From Adiantum capillus-veneris (Eukaryota > Streptophyta > Polypodiopsida > Polypodiales > Pteridaceae), in the NCBI GenBank assembly GCA_014529385.2, contig CM043964.1, positions 104,209,587 through 104,273,586 of the forward strand: 64,000 nt of DNA, given 5' to 3'. The notes under the pieces are model-generated. The model ran no database searches and was not told the origin of the DNA. It saw only the letters and a list, made by a program, of their open reading frames with translations. Positions 43,081-55,859 of this stretch are shown one piece after another. The translations under genes were made by a program, and so were the position numbers. The stretch's first letter is position 1. Each line of letters begins with the position of its first letter.

Positions 43081-46000
43081 CTACCTTTGGTAAACAGCGT
43101 CGTGCATACTCCCTTTCTTTGCTGGTGATGTCTTCTCCGTGCGCTTTTGCCTCGGTCATTCTCTCATTAATCCACTTTGCACTAATGAGATCTGGGAAAT
43201 ATGCAAGGTGTCTAGGTACTGGGGGTGATCTCCTTTCTCCATGTGCTTGTTTCCATGCTTCTCTCTATTGCAAACACCTTGCCTTTGCCACTGTCCACAA
43301 GTCCACCCACTTGGTAATAATCTTTGCATTGAGAATACAAAAGTTATTGACCACTCGGGATAGATTCATGTCCATGTTAAGTAGTTTCCCCTTTCCACTT
43401 GGCAAGTGTGAAGTCATCCTTGCATCTTCCTCGTCTAACCACATGTGAAGCTTTGAAGGATCAACTTGTGCCAAATACTCTGATATGTAAACAAATTCCT
43501 CTTGAATGATCCACCCTTTGGCCATACATGCCTCTGGTTGAGACCGTAGCCGCAAAAAATCTTTGAGAGTCTTTAAAAACCTCTCTAAGAAGGACATCTA
43601 TCATGTGTGAACTATTCCACATATAGCGATCTCCTCCACCACGTGAACCAAGAGGTGAATTTGACTAACAAGGACCGATTAAGGAAATGCATCTTCAATG
43701 GCACACACAGTTTCTGCTGCAAGTGTTTGAGCAGCAGGGATAGCATCTATTCTAATTTCCTTGGAGCTCACAAATCTACAAGAAAACACACAAGGATACA
43801 CAAAGTGCTAGTTGAAATTATTGTGTACATAAAAAAGGTGTAGTTGAGTGGAGTCTTGTGGTGTACCTTACTAGCTCTCCTAGTTAGAAAATAGCATCCT
43901 TGACTTTCTTGTCCCTACATATACACATACTCATCGGCAGAATGAACTACAATGTAAATTAGGGGAAGGGAAAGTGAGTAAAAGTCATACATACAAACTA
44001 TAGATAGAACAGGGAGTATGAAGATTACCTGGAGCATCTTGTGCCAATCATGGGACTTCAACCCATACAATTGAATGCTTCCACTCTTCTTTGCTTTTGT
44101 GAAAGATCCCTTTAGCAACCTCATGTATCCTATTGGTGTGCGAATAGAGGCAATGGTACCCTTCACCTTGTCTAATTCCTCTTTGGCTAGCATCCATGGT
44201 GCTTTAGGAAGCACAATCTTTCCATTTGGGGCACGACGTGGAGTAGCAAATACGGGGAGACATTTTAAAATCCTCAAATCCTCCCTCGCACCCAAAGAGT
44301 CCTTCTTGCCAATAATGTGGTCCCATAGTGTTTGGGCTACATTCTTGAATATGTGCATGGGATCCAAGAGGTGTTGTATTTTTAAGTCCTTCCAATATGG
44401 AAGCCTTAAAAATATGGAATACCTTGACATACCTTTTGGTGGAGGACAGGGAGCCGGATTGTTGTTGTGGTGTTCTTCCCAAATGGTTGCACAATCTGCC
44501 ATCGTGAGCTTTAGAGGGGTCTTCCTATTTGTTGGATACTTGTGCTTGTTATGCCCTTACGATGGTTGTTTGGATAGATTACCTTGCGCAAGTAATCGGG
44601 CCTCTTTGTCACCAATGATGACCCGCAAGTAGGACATGCATTGTGCCTTGATGTAGACAACCCTGCATAATATCATATCATTAGAGAGATGAGTGAACTA
44701 AAGGAAGAGATGGAAAGATAGAGAGAGAGATAGAGGAAAGGGGGCCGGTTACCAGAAATCTCTCCAAGCCTAGGATAGTCGTGCATAGTAAACATAAGGA
44801 TTCCCCTCACAATGGCCTCTTTCCCCCCTTTGCAAGTGAGACATTGACAATATGAATGCCTCTCCATAACTCCTCCAAATCCTCGATGAGGGGCTTGAGA
44901 TAGACGTCAATGTTTGACACTTTGTACTTCCCTGGCACAAGCAAGGAAAGAAGTATATTGCCCTTCTTGGTTGTCTCCCATAGTGGGATATTGTACTTGA
45001 AAATCACCACAGGCCAAGTGCTCCATGAAGTAGACTTAGTTCCGAAGTGGTTGACACCATCACTTGCTAACACAAGCCTCAAGTGTCGAGGATCCAACCC
45101 AAACTCTATCCATTGAGTTTTGTTGTGCCTCCATGCAGATGAATCAGCAAGGACACGCATCATTCCATCACTTGAGTTTGGCGTGCCACGCGAGAAGCTC
45201 CACGATAGACCTGCTTTTGAACATGTTTTGGATGCGATGAATTAATGGAAAATGTCTCAAAACCTTGCGAGGTAGGTGCACCCCACTCACTTCGGTCTTG
45301 TATCGTGCCTCCCCACACACGAGACATGAGGTAGCATGTGTGTGCTGATTGCAATATAGCATGCAATTGTTGATGCATGCATGGATGCGCTCATACTCCA
45401 TTCCAAGTGCAATGACATACGATATAGCTCGTCGACGATCTGGAGGCATGTGGTGATCTTTTGGCAACATTTTGCCCATCAAACTACAACAAACAAGCGT
45501 ATTAGTATAATTGCTAGAAGACAACACCATAAAGCGAGTGGAGAGTATATGAAAGCCACATTCCATACTTACAAAAGTAGTGCATCGACACTTGCATTAC
45601 TCCAACCGAATTTTGATTGCAAGTTGAGGACTTCCAACGATGCTCGGAGCACCGAGTACCGTGTGCAGTTGTAAAGAGGTGTTTGGGCACTTTCCATCAA
45701 TTTATCCTCCATTTCGGCAGCTCATTTAGTGCAAGGCTGACAATCCTCCTCGCACACATCACGCTCATGAGCTAGTAACTCATTACATATGTTGAACATG
45801 TGCTCGTCCTCTGTCTCAAAGTGTGACAAAGACGCCATAGGAGCTCCCGAAGTAGAGCCAATGGGAAGATCACCATGCGGTGCACCCAAATTGCCCATTC
45901 GCTCTTGCCTCTGCTTTTTGGCCTTGCGCATGGATGCACCACCACCGAACACAAACCAATGGGGCACCTCCTTAAGCGACGGGTGAGTCGTGCTCTTATC

Positions 46001-46183
46001 TCACCGAGTGCATTTTTGAGGATGCCAAAGGCCTTCGTTCTTGACGTGCTCCAAGGCAATGCGCCTCAAGCGAGCGATTGTCCTTTTGCACTTGGCGCAA
46101 GGACAAGGGAGTTTTTCCTTGAGCCATTGATCACGCTCAGGGCCTCCAAGGGAGCCACGATTATCCCAATCAATGTCTTCCAC
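43081..46183 (-). pseudogene. TNP2 transposase of element B
   Basis: Read leftwards from an ATG at 46183. First exon: MEDIDWDNRGSLGG and CPCAKCKRT (transposase-associated domain). Then SKFGWSNASVDALL (about 45620), LGMEYERIHACINNCMLY with CLVCGEARY (about 45300-45420), and LRLVLASDGVNHFGTKS and LLVPGKYKVSNIDVYLKPL (44880-45090). Next come LLDPMHIFKNV and LYGLKSHDWHKMLQ (44040-44390), and finally DUF4218 (SQIHLLVHVVEEI, LKDFLRLRSQPEACMAKGW; 43480-43680) to about 43081. Several introns are plausible, for example a GTAATC donor near 44031. Stops and frameshifts are present. Unlike A, the catalytic middle is retained. The DUF4216 exon is absent here and may be the piece at 1-250. Confidence 0.8.
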
Positions 46184-46464
46184 ACGCGAAATGTTGTTTA
46201 TTTAGTCATGTGTCCTAAAAGAATAATAGTTAGAAAGTCCCTAAATTCCATTAAAAAAATTACATGAAGTTAAGTTCAAAGAGAATAAACGACAATGAGT
46301 GCTAAATTTAATTTTAACTAAAAGAGAACTTTAAAAATGCAATTAATTAAAAAAAACACTACAAAATAAAGTATCCATAAAAAAATAAAAATCTTCATAA
46401 AAAAACTCAAAAGGCTAAAATATGGAATAATGGATAGCTAAGGGTAGAGGGGGTGAATTGTACA

Positions 46465-46488
46465 CCCCCCCCCCCCCCCCCCCCCCCC
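46465..46488. repeat. Poly-C tract, 24 C
   Basis: Uninterrupted run of 24 cytosines between TACA and TCTGCAACC. Confidence 0.9.
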
Positions 46489-46663
46489 TCTGCAACCTCG
46501 GATTTGCATGTATCCATTTGAAATGACCCATGCAAGGTAATAGGTGCAGCAATATCCGCGATAATACTTGGCACCTAAAGTAGGCAAGGAGGCAGAGTAT
46601 GCCGCGTTTTTGCTGCATACTCTGCTCTCCTTCCTCTCTGCCATCACTCCCTCTCCAATCTCC

Positions 46664-46664
<1 letters not shown>

Positions 46665-46702
<38 letters not shown>
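46665..46702. repeat. Poly-C tract, 38 C
   Basis: Uninterrupted run of 38 cytosines, 18 bases before an (AC)n tract. Such length is rare, and reads through it are error-prone. Confidence 0.9.
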
Positions 46703-46719
46703 ATCTCAAGCACACCATC

Positions 46720-46720
<1 letters not shown>

Positions 46721-46787
<67 letters not shown>
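46721..46787. repeat. (AC)n microsatellite, about 33 units
   Basis: Perfect AC run directly following the poly-C region. Confidence 0.92.
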
Positions 46788-46792
<5 letters not shown>

Positions 46793-47289
46793 ACATGCAC
46801 GTTCGTGTCAAGGAGGAGTTCGCGGAAGGGGATTTTTTGGGTTTCTCATTGGAAGCTCGACCTAGTTGGCAACCGCGCTACAACGAAAGGTAAACACAAA
46901 ACAACGCTCCTCCCCCTCTTTACCTTTTTTTTTCCCTACTACTACTACTACTACTACACACACACACACACACACAGAGAAACATGCATAAACCCTAAAA
47001 AAATAGAAAAAGTAGAGATATCATGACATACCTCGTTCATTTCCCAAATGGTTGCGTTGTTGAAATGTTTCTTTATGTGTGGTAGACAAGAGATGCTTTT
47101 TTGGCAATGGTTGTGTTGCTCAGCTTGTTAGATTTTCAAATGTTAAAAATTTTAGGTTTGTTAGAGATAGTGAATGTTAGATAGAGATAGAGATAGTGAA
47201 TGTTAGATAGACATGTTAAGTTTGTTAGATAGAAATGTTATATAGAAATAGAGAGACAGATGGAGAAACAAAAATTAAAATAAAAATAA

Positions 47290-47397
47290 ATAAATAAATA
47301 AATATATATATATAGAGAGAGAGAGAGAGAGGGAGAGAGAGATATAGATATGGAGAGGGATAAATAGAGAGAGGGAGACAGAGATAAATGGAGAGGG

Positions 47398-47443
<46 letters not shown>

Positions 47444-47450
47444 GGCTAGA
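47290..47450. repeat. Compound AT/GA microsatellite region
   Basis: Alternating AAAT, TA and GA runs, including (TA)n near 47398-47417 and (GA)n near 47418-47442. The open frame on the minus strand here (Leu/Ser/Tyr-rich) is a by-product of the repeats. Confidence 0.85.
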
Positions 47451-48346
47451 GGGAAAGAGAAAGAGAGAGAATTAGAGATATCCGTCCGCAGAAAGAGATA
47501 GCTAAAGAGAGGAAAATAAAGAAACAGGGAGATAAAGAGCAATGCTTGTAAGCGGAGCAACGATATTGTGGTGTGCATAGTGCGGGTATGGTCCTGCTTC
47601 TGTAGAGTGCTATGAGAAAAACGTTCTTTACGTGACATCGACAGACCCTCAAAAATTACTTTCTACTCTCTTCTCCTTAATTTCTCTCTATCTCTCTTCC
47701 TATCTCTTTCTCCCCACTGAATAGGCATTAGGGTGGACATGTTTTAACGATACCGTACCTCAGAATGGAGGCAGACATGCGTGCAGAATGGAGGCAAAGT
47801 AATCCCTCGAACAAGGAGTTGTTGTGAAGAGATGTTGTGCAAGAAGCACAATAAAGAAGCTCTTCTTTATAGCACTCTACAAAAGCAGCGAGCACTCTCG
47901 CACTGTGCACAACACAAAATGATGGCTACATGTACAACCATAACTCTTTATATCTACTCAAAATGATGGCTACATTACGTATATGTATATATATTTGTGT
48001 GTACATATATATTTTTTATGTATATGTATAGGCACTAAGTATGGGAGCATAGCACCCAAAGGTTAGACGCTTCCTATTGGGTATAGTCCCTTTTTAATTG
48101 TGGTGTTGCGGTCATTGGCCCACTCCTGCTTGGATTACCACAACGTACCTTTGGTTTTACCACGGTTGAGACTGTGATGATATATTTAGTGAGGTGCCAC
48201 TTGACATTTGGCACTACTAGCCTCTACTTAGATCTACTAGTATGTATATGTATCTACGTGTTTGTGTGCTAATATACTTGTGTACGTATTTATACATGAG
48301 TGAGTAGGGGAGAAATATTAATCTTATATTGCTCTTTGTGATATAG

Positions 48347-49789
48347 ATGTCAGACGAGAGACAACCTAGTGGGGAGCAGCCAGCTGGCTCTTCTTTTCAT
48401 TGGTTCACATCCAGGTGGGCTCCCACCCAAGGTGGACATCGCCTCCAGTGGACCCAAGTCTTGAGTTGATGAGAACAAGCAAAGAAATAAAGAATCTCTC
48501 TGGCTAGTTAGCCCTAAACCATGAGTGTCATAGGTTTATTTTTGTTATTTGCAGGCATGGTCATCCTACACCTACCATTCTCAGGTTCCTCCAACCGTAG
48601 ATCCAGACCTACAACTGACTCTCTCTTTACAAGACCAGTACCTCCAAGAGAGAGAAAATTTGTTTGGTCACTACACTCCGCAGTAGCTTGCGAGCTACAG
48701 TATTTCTCCATAGACTACACCATGGGGGAGTCCGGGAGAGACTCCTTACCTATAGAGCCTCGTACCAACGACACCTCAGTCTACAACCCCTTCTTATCGT
48801 CCTACTCCCCTTCCATCGTGGGGTCCCACTCCCATCGCATCACAGGGTCCTAAGCCACTCCATTCCACTCTTGCTTTGCCAGAGCATCATCGACGAACTT
48901 CCTCTAGCAGCGTGCCAGAGCGTGCCACCCCTGATGTAGAGGACGAGGATACTGACACACCCGTGCCAGACACACGTGGGTGCTAGTACATGGTCAAATA
49001 TGGCAAGGAGGTGGACTTCGACACAACACAGGGCTGGGCATTTTGATGCCATCTATAAATTCATATACTGTTTTAATAATGTTTAAGAGAACAACTATCT
49101 GATCATGCATGGTACATTGAGGACGCGATGTTAGCAACGTTTTCCAAATGTCCCCGATCAATATTTTTCACAACAATGGTTGGAGGGCTATATAAAGACA
49201 TTTCTAAAAAACAAGCAGTGAAGTGTGCTGTGTGCAACAGCCAACCAAGCCAGACATCCAGACAAGAGCTAACGCGGTGGCAACATGACAGATGCGGAGT
49301 GGGAGTGGGGAATTCAAGAAAAGAGCGATCAAGCCGCGAGGCTCATCATACAGACAACAACGCGAGGTTTGCGCCAGACAAACTTCCACACACTATGGCT
49401 CTGGAGGCAAGGGAGCTTGGAAAGACAAATATGTAAGATTGATTAAATTATAACTCGATCATTGATTATTAAGATTGTAGTCGATGATTTGTTATTGCTA
49501 ACTTAGGAAAATATCACTCTTTCTCAACCAACTAGAGATATGGTCAAGTATCGGGAGCGGGAACGACATACATAATTTGATACTTGGTGATGGTTGTTTG
49601 AAAATAACCACATCTCTCGTGAGCAGTTCGACGAAGTGGCTGGATCACAACAAGCGGTAATTTTAAACAAATAATTTTGTATCAATTGATTTGAGTTGTT
49701 GATAAATGTTTGATTTGGTTTGGATTTATGTAGAGCAAGGTGATCAAACGTACGTGCCTCTAGACGACGATGAGATAGAGGAGTATTAG
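48347..49789 (+). pseudogene. Second ORF of element B (Transposase_24/TNPA-like)
   Basis: Start MSDERQPSGEQPAGSSFHWF at 48347. Later parts include DVEDEDTDTPVPDT and YMVKYGKEVDFDTTQGW (equivalent to the VNFSNGIILDDEG part of element A), then SREAHHTDNNARFAPDKLPH and WLFENNHISREQFDEVAGS, and a last exon YVPLDDDEIEEY ending at 49789. Donor-like GTAATT at about 49658 and a TAG acceptor at about 49732 fit an intron. Multiple stops make it a pseudogene. It runs in the opposite direction to the TNP2 of B. Confidence 0.6.
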
Positions 49790-50079
49790 ATAGAATAATA
49801 TTTTGTCCAAACTTTCGTAAAGTCGGACCAATGTGACACAATGTATATACAACTATTTACTTTTTATTGTAACTTTTTTAAATAGTTGATATTCTGTATA
49901 TTAAATTATCAAGGTAAAGTAAATTCAATTTCAATTCTTCCAAAAAACAATTGATGTTTCTTTGGTTTTATTTATACTCTTCCAAAAAAAATTTGATGTT
50001 TCATTGTTTTATATGCAGGTCAAAAATAAGGGTTCTCATTTGGGGCCAAATGAGCACCTTTATTTTTGAATGGCTGTGT

Positions 50080-50286
50080 AGCGGCAATAAGTGCGGTAAT
50101 AGAAGCGGCAACTATCGCAGTAATAGCAACGGGTATATTGCTGCGACTATTACCTCGCTTATTGCTGAGAAACCACTACCGCGTCCATAGCCGTGGTTAT
50201 TTCCGCTCCCGCAATTTTTTCTCTCTCCTTTTCCCTTTGTTTTTCCGCAGCAATGCTAGCGGTTATAGATAACTCCTCTTATAATG
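50080..50286. repeat. CACTA subterminal repeats and decayed right end (B)
   Basis: Short motifs around AGCGGCAA, TATCGCAGTAATAGCAACGG and GCTAGCGGTTATAG are repeated in both orientations. The region ends CCTCTTATAATG, which matches the terminal CCTCTTGTAGTG of element A except for two transitions. Confidence 0.6.
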
Positions 50287-51213
50287 TTAGCGATCGCACA
50301 TTCAAATGTTTGCAGCATAGCTGTCGGGCATTAACATAATGTCAATACTCAAAGAAGTGAGTCGGATGGGGTACAGAGACTCTTTGAGGGTGTCAACCTC
50401 AAGAAATGAACCTAGTGACATAAGCTATCATCACCACCAGCAAACTATCACTCTCTAACTTTCTAGGAAATCTGCCTATATACTATCTCACCTCTCTAGG
50501 TCATCGTGCCATTTTGTTGACCAGATGAACTTGGAATGCAACGGAACTTTAGGAGAGCTATAATAGGCCTATAGGCACTATCCTCCAAAGTCTCAAGGTC
50601 ATCTGTCAAGGTATTCAATTCCCGATTTGTGATGGTCCAACTCATGAAATCTGCAACAAAACAGTCCAGATAGGTCTCCCTATTGTCTAAGAACACTCTC
50701 CTATTGTCAAAATGCAAAAAAAAATTCATTTTTGCACTCAAAACTGTAGATTTAGCTCACGGACAAGTAGTTGCAAACCATCATAAAACTGATAATGATT
50801 ATACTTAAATGAAGAGCAAGAGACAAGGAACACAATGTAATCCTCAAAATAAAATTCTCATTACTAGATTAAGAGAAAGATCAGTTACAATGTATTGCTC
50901 AGTAATCACTCACCATCGTATGTATCATAAAGCTCTTCAAAACCTTGGATAATGTTATAATGGTTTTTTTAAAACTTTAAAGATTTTGAGCTTTATACCT
51001 AAGCTTCTCATATGACCAATGACCATCTTACAAGGCTTTTTTGGGCTCAAGATAAATTAATACCTCACTGAGTATATAGAGTGTAGCTTGAAAATTATAA
51101 TTTCTCTTTATACAAGGCTTTTTGGAAAGATATTATTAGTTACATCAAAATTGTGGGCTTGGAGAAGGTGTGGTCAGCTAGGAGGGTGCCCGTCAACTGC
51201 ATCCATCAAACAC
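50287..51213 (-). repeat. Probable N4 3' LTR (left boundary unknown)
   Basis: The right end, read on the minus strand, is TGTTTGATGGATGC directly after a purine tract, mirroring the N2 3' LTR start. No second copy was found in the window, so extent and identity as an LTR rest on position only. No coding was seen. Confidence 0.4.
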
Positions 51214-51226
51214 TCCCCCCTTCCTA
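51214..51226 (-). other. N4 polypurine tract
   Basis: Minus strand AGGAAGGGGGGAG then TGTTTG, the same layout as N2 at 19625-19638. Confidence 0.6.
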
Positions 51227-54200
51227 GCCGTTGAAATTCCTCGTGCAAGCTTTGTTCTTTGGTGTTTAGTAGTCAAACTTTCGCTTTTCCAGTGTCTTTG
51301 TGATGCGAGTAAATTTGGTAGCTTGAGCTACTATGTCTGCTTGTATCGAGAGATCCTTGAAAGGGTCATTGAGCATGGCACTCTGGTATGCTATGTGTCT
51401 AGCCTATAGATCTTTGGTCAGGGGGTTGAAGATGGTGAAGTCCATCTCGAAGAACCCTGTCATGAATGCCTCCTCAAATTTCTGCATGTAGTGCGAGGGG
51501 AGGAACATTATTCTAGCATACATCACCATGAGTATCTTTTTGTTGGGGACTTCAATTTATAAAATCCATGCAATGTGTTCAGTTCCTTCAAGGAATACCT
51601 GGCAAGGATGCGACGTTGCATCAATATATTCAAAATATTGGATATAGGTGATTGTCATCTTTGCTATCTTTGTGAGCATCTGGCAAGTGAGTTCCATCAC
51701 ATGCCCCATTTGAGAAATCACTGCATTCATGGTATGGACCATCTAGGACTCTATTGGCTTGTAATTATTGATCACCTTGGAAAGCATTGCGTAATTCAAA
51801 ATTGAGGGCCTCTTGCTCCTCCATGTGTACTATCTCTCTTTAGATCGTCGTCTAGGGATTGGACAGTAGGTTGGGTCGATCATGAGACGTTGTGGTGAAT
51901 TTCTGTACATTGTTTCATGTTGTGGCCTTTTCTCAAACCACTTCCTTCTCCACAAGGGCTAACTTTCCAAGATAAGAAGCACCTAACATGTGGTAATTGG
52001 CACATCCTCATAGTCACCCTTTGCATTTGGTTCCAATGATGGTAAACGTTTCTTACTCCACAAGATGGCCTCCTATTTCATCAGTGGGAGTGGTATCATT
52101 TCATGGCCAAAGTTTTTCACCACCTCATTGGGCTTGATCATCAATATGGCCATTGATTCTAGCACTTTGAGCTCATAAATCATGTATTCTTTGTGGGATT
52201 TGTCTTGCATGTCTTCTATCCATTTCTTTAGTTTCAAATGTGCATTTGTTTGTTATATTTATTCTTCAAAATCTTGAAAACCTTTCCCAATTGATGTGCT
52301 TTGTATGTCCATTGGGGGTAAATCTGTGCTTTCAAACTCAACTATTTGTTGTGTGGATTGAGCGGGCACAATACCCTTTGATTGTAGGGCATTGATTGCT
52401 TGATTTTTACTTTGTAGCTCCTTAGCATGCCTCTCCACCTGGCTAGTCAATTTTGCTTTGGCTTTGGCTAATTGTTCCTATAGCTCCTTGATTTATTACT
52501 CCCTTTGACTGTGTGTAGCAATTTGTCCATCCAACAACATCTGTCTTTGTAGCTTCTCCTCCACCAGCTCTGCTTTTGGTGCTTTGATTTCTTCTATTGT
52601 GGCTGTTGGAGCTTGATATGTCAAGGCAGGGGCAAAGAATTATTGGATTGCCAAGAGATTTCACAATGTGTACTTGACCAATCATATGGTTCACACAATT
52701 TGGAATATTTCTTTTGTTCACTTGCCAAGGTCTCCTCTAGATGCTGATGCTCTACTTGAAGCTCGATGTTGGCCTCAATTTTCCATTTTAAGTCTTGGAA
52801 GATGTTGGCCATGCTACTTGTTTTTCTCATCCCAAGGCAGCTTTGAGGTTTTCATTATCTTCTCTGCAGGCACTCTACTAGTTGGCGTAGCCTCTCAATA
52901 TCTCTGATGGTCGCATTGGCCTCTTCTGTGGCGTCTCTGGCATCTAGCTCCCTCAGATCAAAAACCTCTCTTTGGGATTGAATTTGGAACCTAATAATTT
53001 CCAGGTGAACTTCTAATTCTAAATCTTTAATGAGTTTATCGGCGGCCTCAGCTTTAGCTCTCAAGAGATGTGGTACCTCTCTACTCACTTGAGTCATTGG
53101 TTGCTGCAAGCTCTTAGGCTCAAGTTCTCTTCTTTCTTGATTTTCCTTTGGCTGGTCTTCAGGTTGCCTTTGTTCCTCCTCCGACTTGACTTGATCTGGT
53201 TTTGTGGTTTCATAATCCTTGTACTTTGCTTGCGTTTCATGTTTCTTTTCATCAAATTTTATTCTATCTCCTTAATCTTTGACTTCTTCTTGTTTGTGGT
53301 CAAAGAGGAGTCTGAGGTTTGGATGAGACTTGTTGTTGCTGCTCAATCGCAGATCTCCTCTCCTCTTGCTACTTTGTGGTAGTTGTGTCCTTAGGGGAAT
53401 CTCATTACTTCAATTGTTGACTTCTTGGCAAGTCCGTCGAAGATTCTAAATCGGCCATTTTTTGTCATTTTAGTTTGATTTTTCTCTTTGGTTGGCCTTT
53501 CGCTTTAGGACATCATGAAACTTTTGCGTGTAAGACTCCACTAGCTCTACTTCTACAACTCTTTTTTGTGTTTATGCTGCATGATCTTTTAAATCCTTTC
53601 CCCTTTGATTTTCTCAAGCTTCCTATCAAGATCCACATCATATTCTTGATTGTCTTTAGAGGTCTCTTGTTTTCTGCCAACCCGCTTTTCTTTTTCCATT
53701 TTTCTTTGAGCTTGTGATTTGGGAATTTGCTCCATTGTCTGTGTTTTCTTTTGAAACAAGGGAGCAGTGATATCCTCTTTACTAGATTGATATTTTGAGG
53801 GAGCGTCATGCTTTCTACCTTTGATTTCTCCACTTAGCTCAAAGTCCGACTTCGTGGTCTCACTATCCTGTGTTTTGACCCTTGAGCTTTGTCCCCTTGT
53901 CCTTGTCTTGGTGGGAGTTGTAGATGCGTTGCGAATCAACTTTACCTCATGATTTTCTATGTGTAATAGATTCAATTGTGATGGCCTTTGGTAGTTGATC
54001 TATCATGCCCAATGCTTGGTATGGTATCCTGGTTAGCACTGGGCCTGCATTCATATTCGTCTTGCTTTTGTCACTTTCCTTGAGGTTTTATTCGACCAGG
54101 TTTTCAAGGATATAGTTCCCTAGGTCACACATGGTTACTCTTCTTTCTTCCAACCCCATAGCCATCACCACTGCAATATGGAGATTGGGCTTTGTGTATC

Positions 54201-54906
54201 TCGGTGGCTTTTGGGCTTCAAGGTGTTGTGAAATAAGTCGTCGTGGTAGCTTTTTCTCTAAATATATGAGGTCTTTATAAGTAAACTTATGCCTTTGTTG
54301 CTTCAAAAAATCCTTGTCATTGTCAATTTACTTTGTTCTGCTGAGCAAGTTATGTGTTGCTGGTTGGGAGATGGAGGGCCTCATTAATTCGTTCATATGT
54401 GATCCTCACTTTTACCATAGCTCCATCTTTATCAGTGAGGGTGGCTTCACCATTATACTAAATTGAGCTTATTAGTCTATGTGCCCTTTGTTAGTTGGTG
54501 CCCCAAGATGGTAATCTAGAAAACCCATCCAAATATAGGCACCTTGTTCCCTCTAGGACATCTCATTGCTGGTGCAGGGTCCCCAACTCCTTTGGCAAGA
54601 TAGTTGTCTTTACTTTGGTGTCATTTTCCACTTGATGTATGTCAATGAACACAATGGTAGGTACTTTTCTAGCTCTTCATCTATGATGTGGGAATTTTCA
54701 TTGGACAAGGATATCCATGACTTCATAAGGCACCGATTTCCACTCCTTCTGAGCTTTTGAGCGAGGCATCTTGCTACCACAAAATCATTTTTTTAGGATT
54801 GGAAACTTGTTGAGATGTAGTCGAAAAGTCAAAAAACTTCTGAACTTGACCATTCAAAGAAAAATAAGCATAAATTTCTAAAAAAAACTCCAAATTTGAC
54901 CAAACT
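51214..54906 (-). pseudogene. N4: decayed relative of N2 ORF2
   Basis: Minus-strand fragments in N2 order. Near 54360-54470 is VRITYERINEALHLP (N-terminal). Next comes FTYKDLIYLEKK (54240), then a basic Q/K/E-rich linker (53589-53975). Coiled-coil pieces follow (DKLIKDLELEVHLEII and ANATIRDIERLRQLVE at 52855-53109; ERHAKELQSKNQAINALQSK at 52380-52450). The shared C-terminal block is MVHTMNAVISQM to RIMFLPSHYMQKFEEAF and GFF (51420-51745). Stops and frameshifts are frequent, more so than in N2. No pol motifs and no palindromes were seen. N3 starts soon after the right end (55034), and a 5' LTR and primer site were not found. Confidence 0.6.
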
Positions 54907-55033
54907 TCACCAATGTGACTAGGACAACTATGGGCACTAGGTTGATGCGCCTCAATTCTGGATCTGAGATACATGGATCACGATCCATGTTGAAACACAT
55001 TTTGGGAATCTTCTTGCACCATCTGATAAATTA

Positions 55034-55440
55034 TGTTATGGGGATGCTATGGTTCAAAACGTGTTACAGAATAAGCCGCACATTGCGGTCTTGTGGATGT
55101 TTGGACATTGCGGACTAGGAGTTCATGCTGCTTTGGGACAGTTATTCATGGGATATCATGGGACAAGACGGGGTTTTGCATCATTCCCGATCTACACTAG
55201 AGAATCAGGTGTATTTGGGGGGGCATACCAGTCTTTGTGGCTATCTTTCATGCAATCAATATATCATTCTTATGTAATTCTATGTTCTGTTACATATCAA
55301 TGAAGAAGATGTTGTTCTGTTCCTGTGTATTGTCTTCTATTCTGTCTTCATATACCTTGTTATTTATATAATGTAAGGCAGTGTGAGGGTATCCATTCCC
55401 GTAGTGCTTATTGCTCCATTGTGGGGCATAAGGCATTACA
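55034..55440 (+). repeat. Possible 5' LTR of N3 (407 bp)
   Basis: Starts TGTTATGGGG and ends GGCATTACA, short inverted ends with TG/CA. A primer-site-like sequence follows. With no second copy in the window, the left boundary is a guess. Confidence 0.4.
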
Positions 55441-55442
55441 TC

Positions 55443-55455
55443 TGGTGACCATGAT
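55443..55455 (+). other. Possible N3 primer binding site
   Basis: TGGTGACCATGAT, two bases after the proposed LTR end. It resembles the TGGTGACCCCGACG primer site of many plant Ty3/gypsy elements. Confidence 0.4.
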
Positions 55456-55859
55456 GCACGATGGGTGACGTGCTATGAACATGCATGCGCACTAGGTCAT
55501 AGGGTCCTCTTGAACCTGCTTTTCCAATTGTGGGGAGATGACGGAGGCGAGTCGGTTCGGATGAATTCATTTTTTCCATACCACAGGACAAGGAACATGT
55601 GTCTCCATCGCCAAGCCCGGGGTGTGGTTGGTGTATTCGGCATGCGTGGTGTACTCTTCGTATTCAGCCATGTCCTCCTACTGTGCGCTCTCCCTCACCC
55701 ACTCATGTTACTCCACCACCCACTCCGGATTTCACCGCCATCGTCCCCGCTTCCTATTGTTCGACAGCTTTTTCCAAGGGGGGTCTAGTTGGGCAACGGA
55801 CTATGGCATAGCTAGTGGCGGTTGGTCATATTAAGTATAGTTGCTTTCGAGGTCTTTCA

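Larger units (their letters stand above)
46200..48346. other. Non-coding interval between the two divergent genes of element B, rich in simple repeats
   Basis: Holds poly-C tracts (46465-46488, 46665-46702), (AC)n (46721-46787), short CTA and CA runs (46937-46976) and GA/TA-rich microsatellites (47290-47450). No protein domain was recognised. It could contain the promoters of the divergently placed TNP2 and second ORF. Confidence 0.6.

Noticed and set aside
46438-46865. Open frames with long Pro, Gly, His/Thr or Cys/Val runs
   Set aside because: They arise from poly-C and AC runs in all frames.
47225-47652. Leu/Ser/Tyr-rich membrane-like protein on the minus strand
   Set aside because: Product of GA and TA microsatellites; periodic and without domain features.
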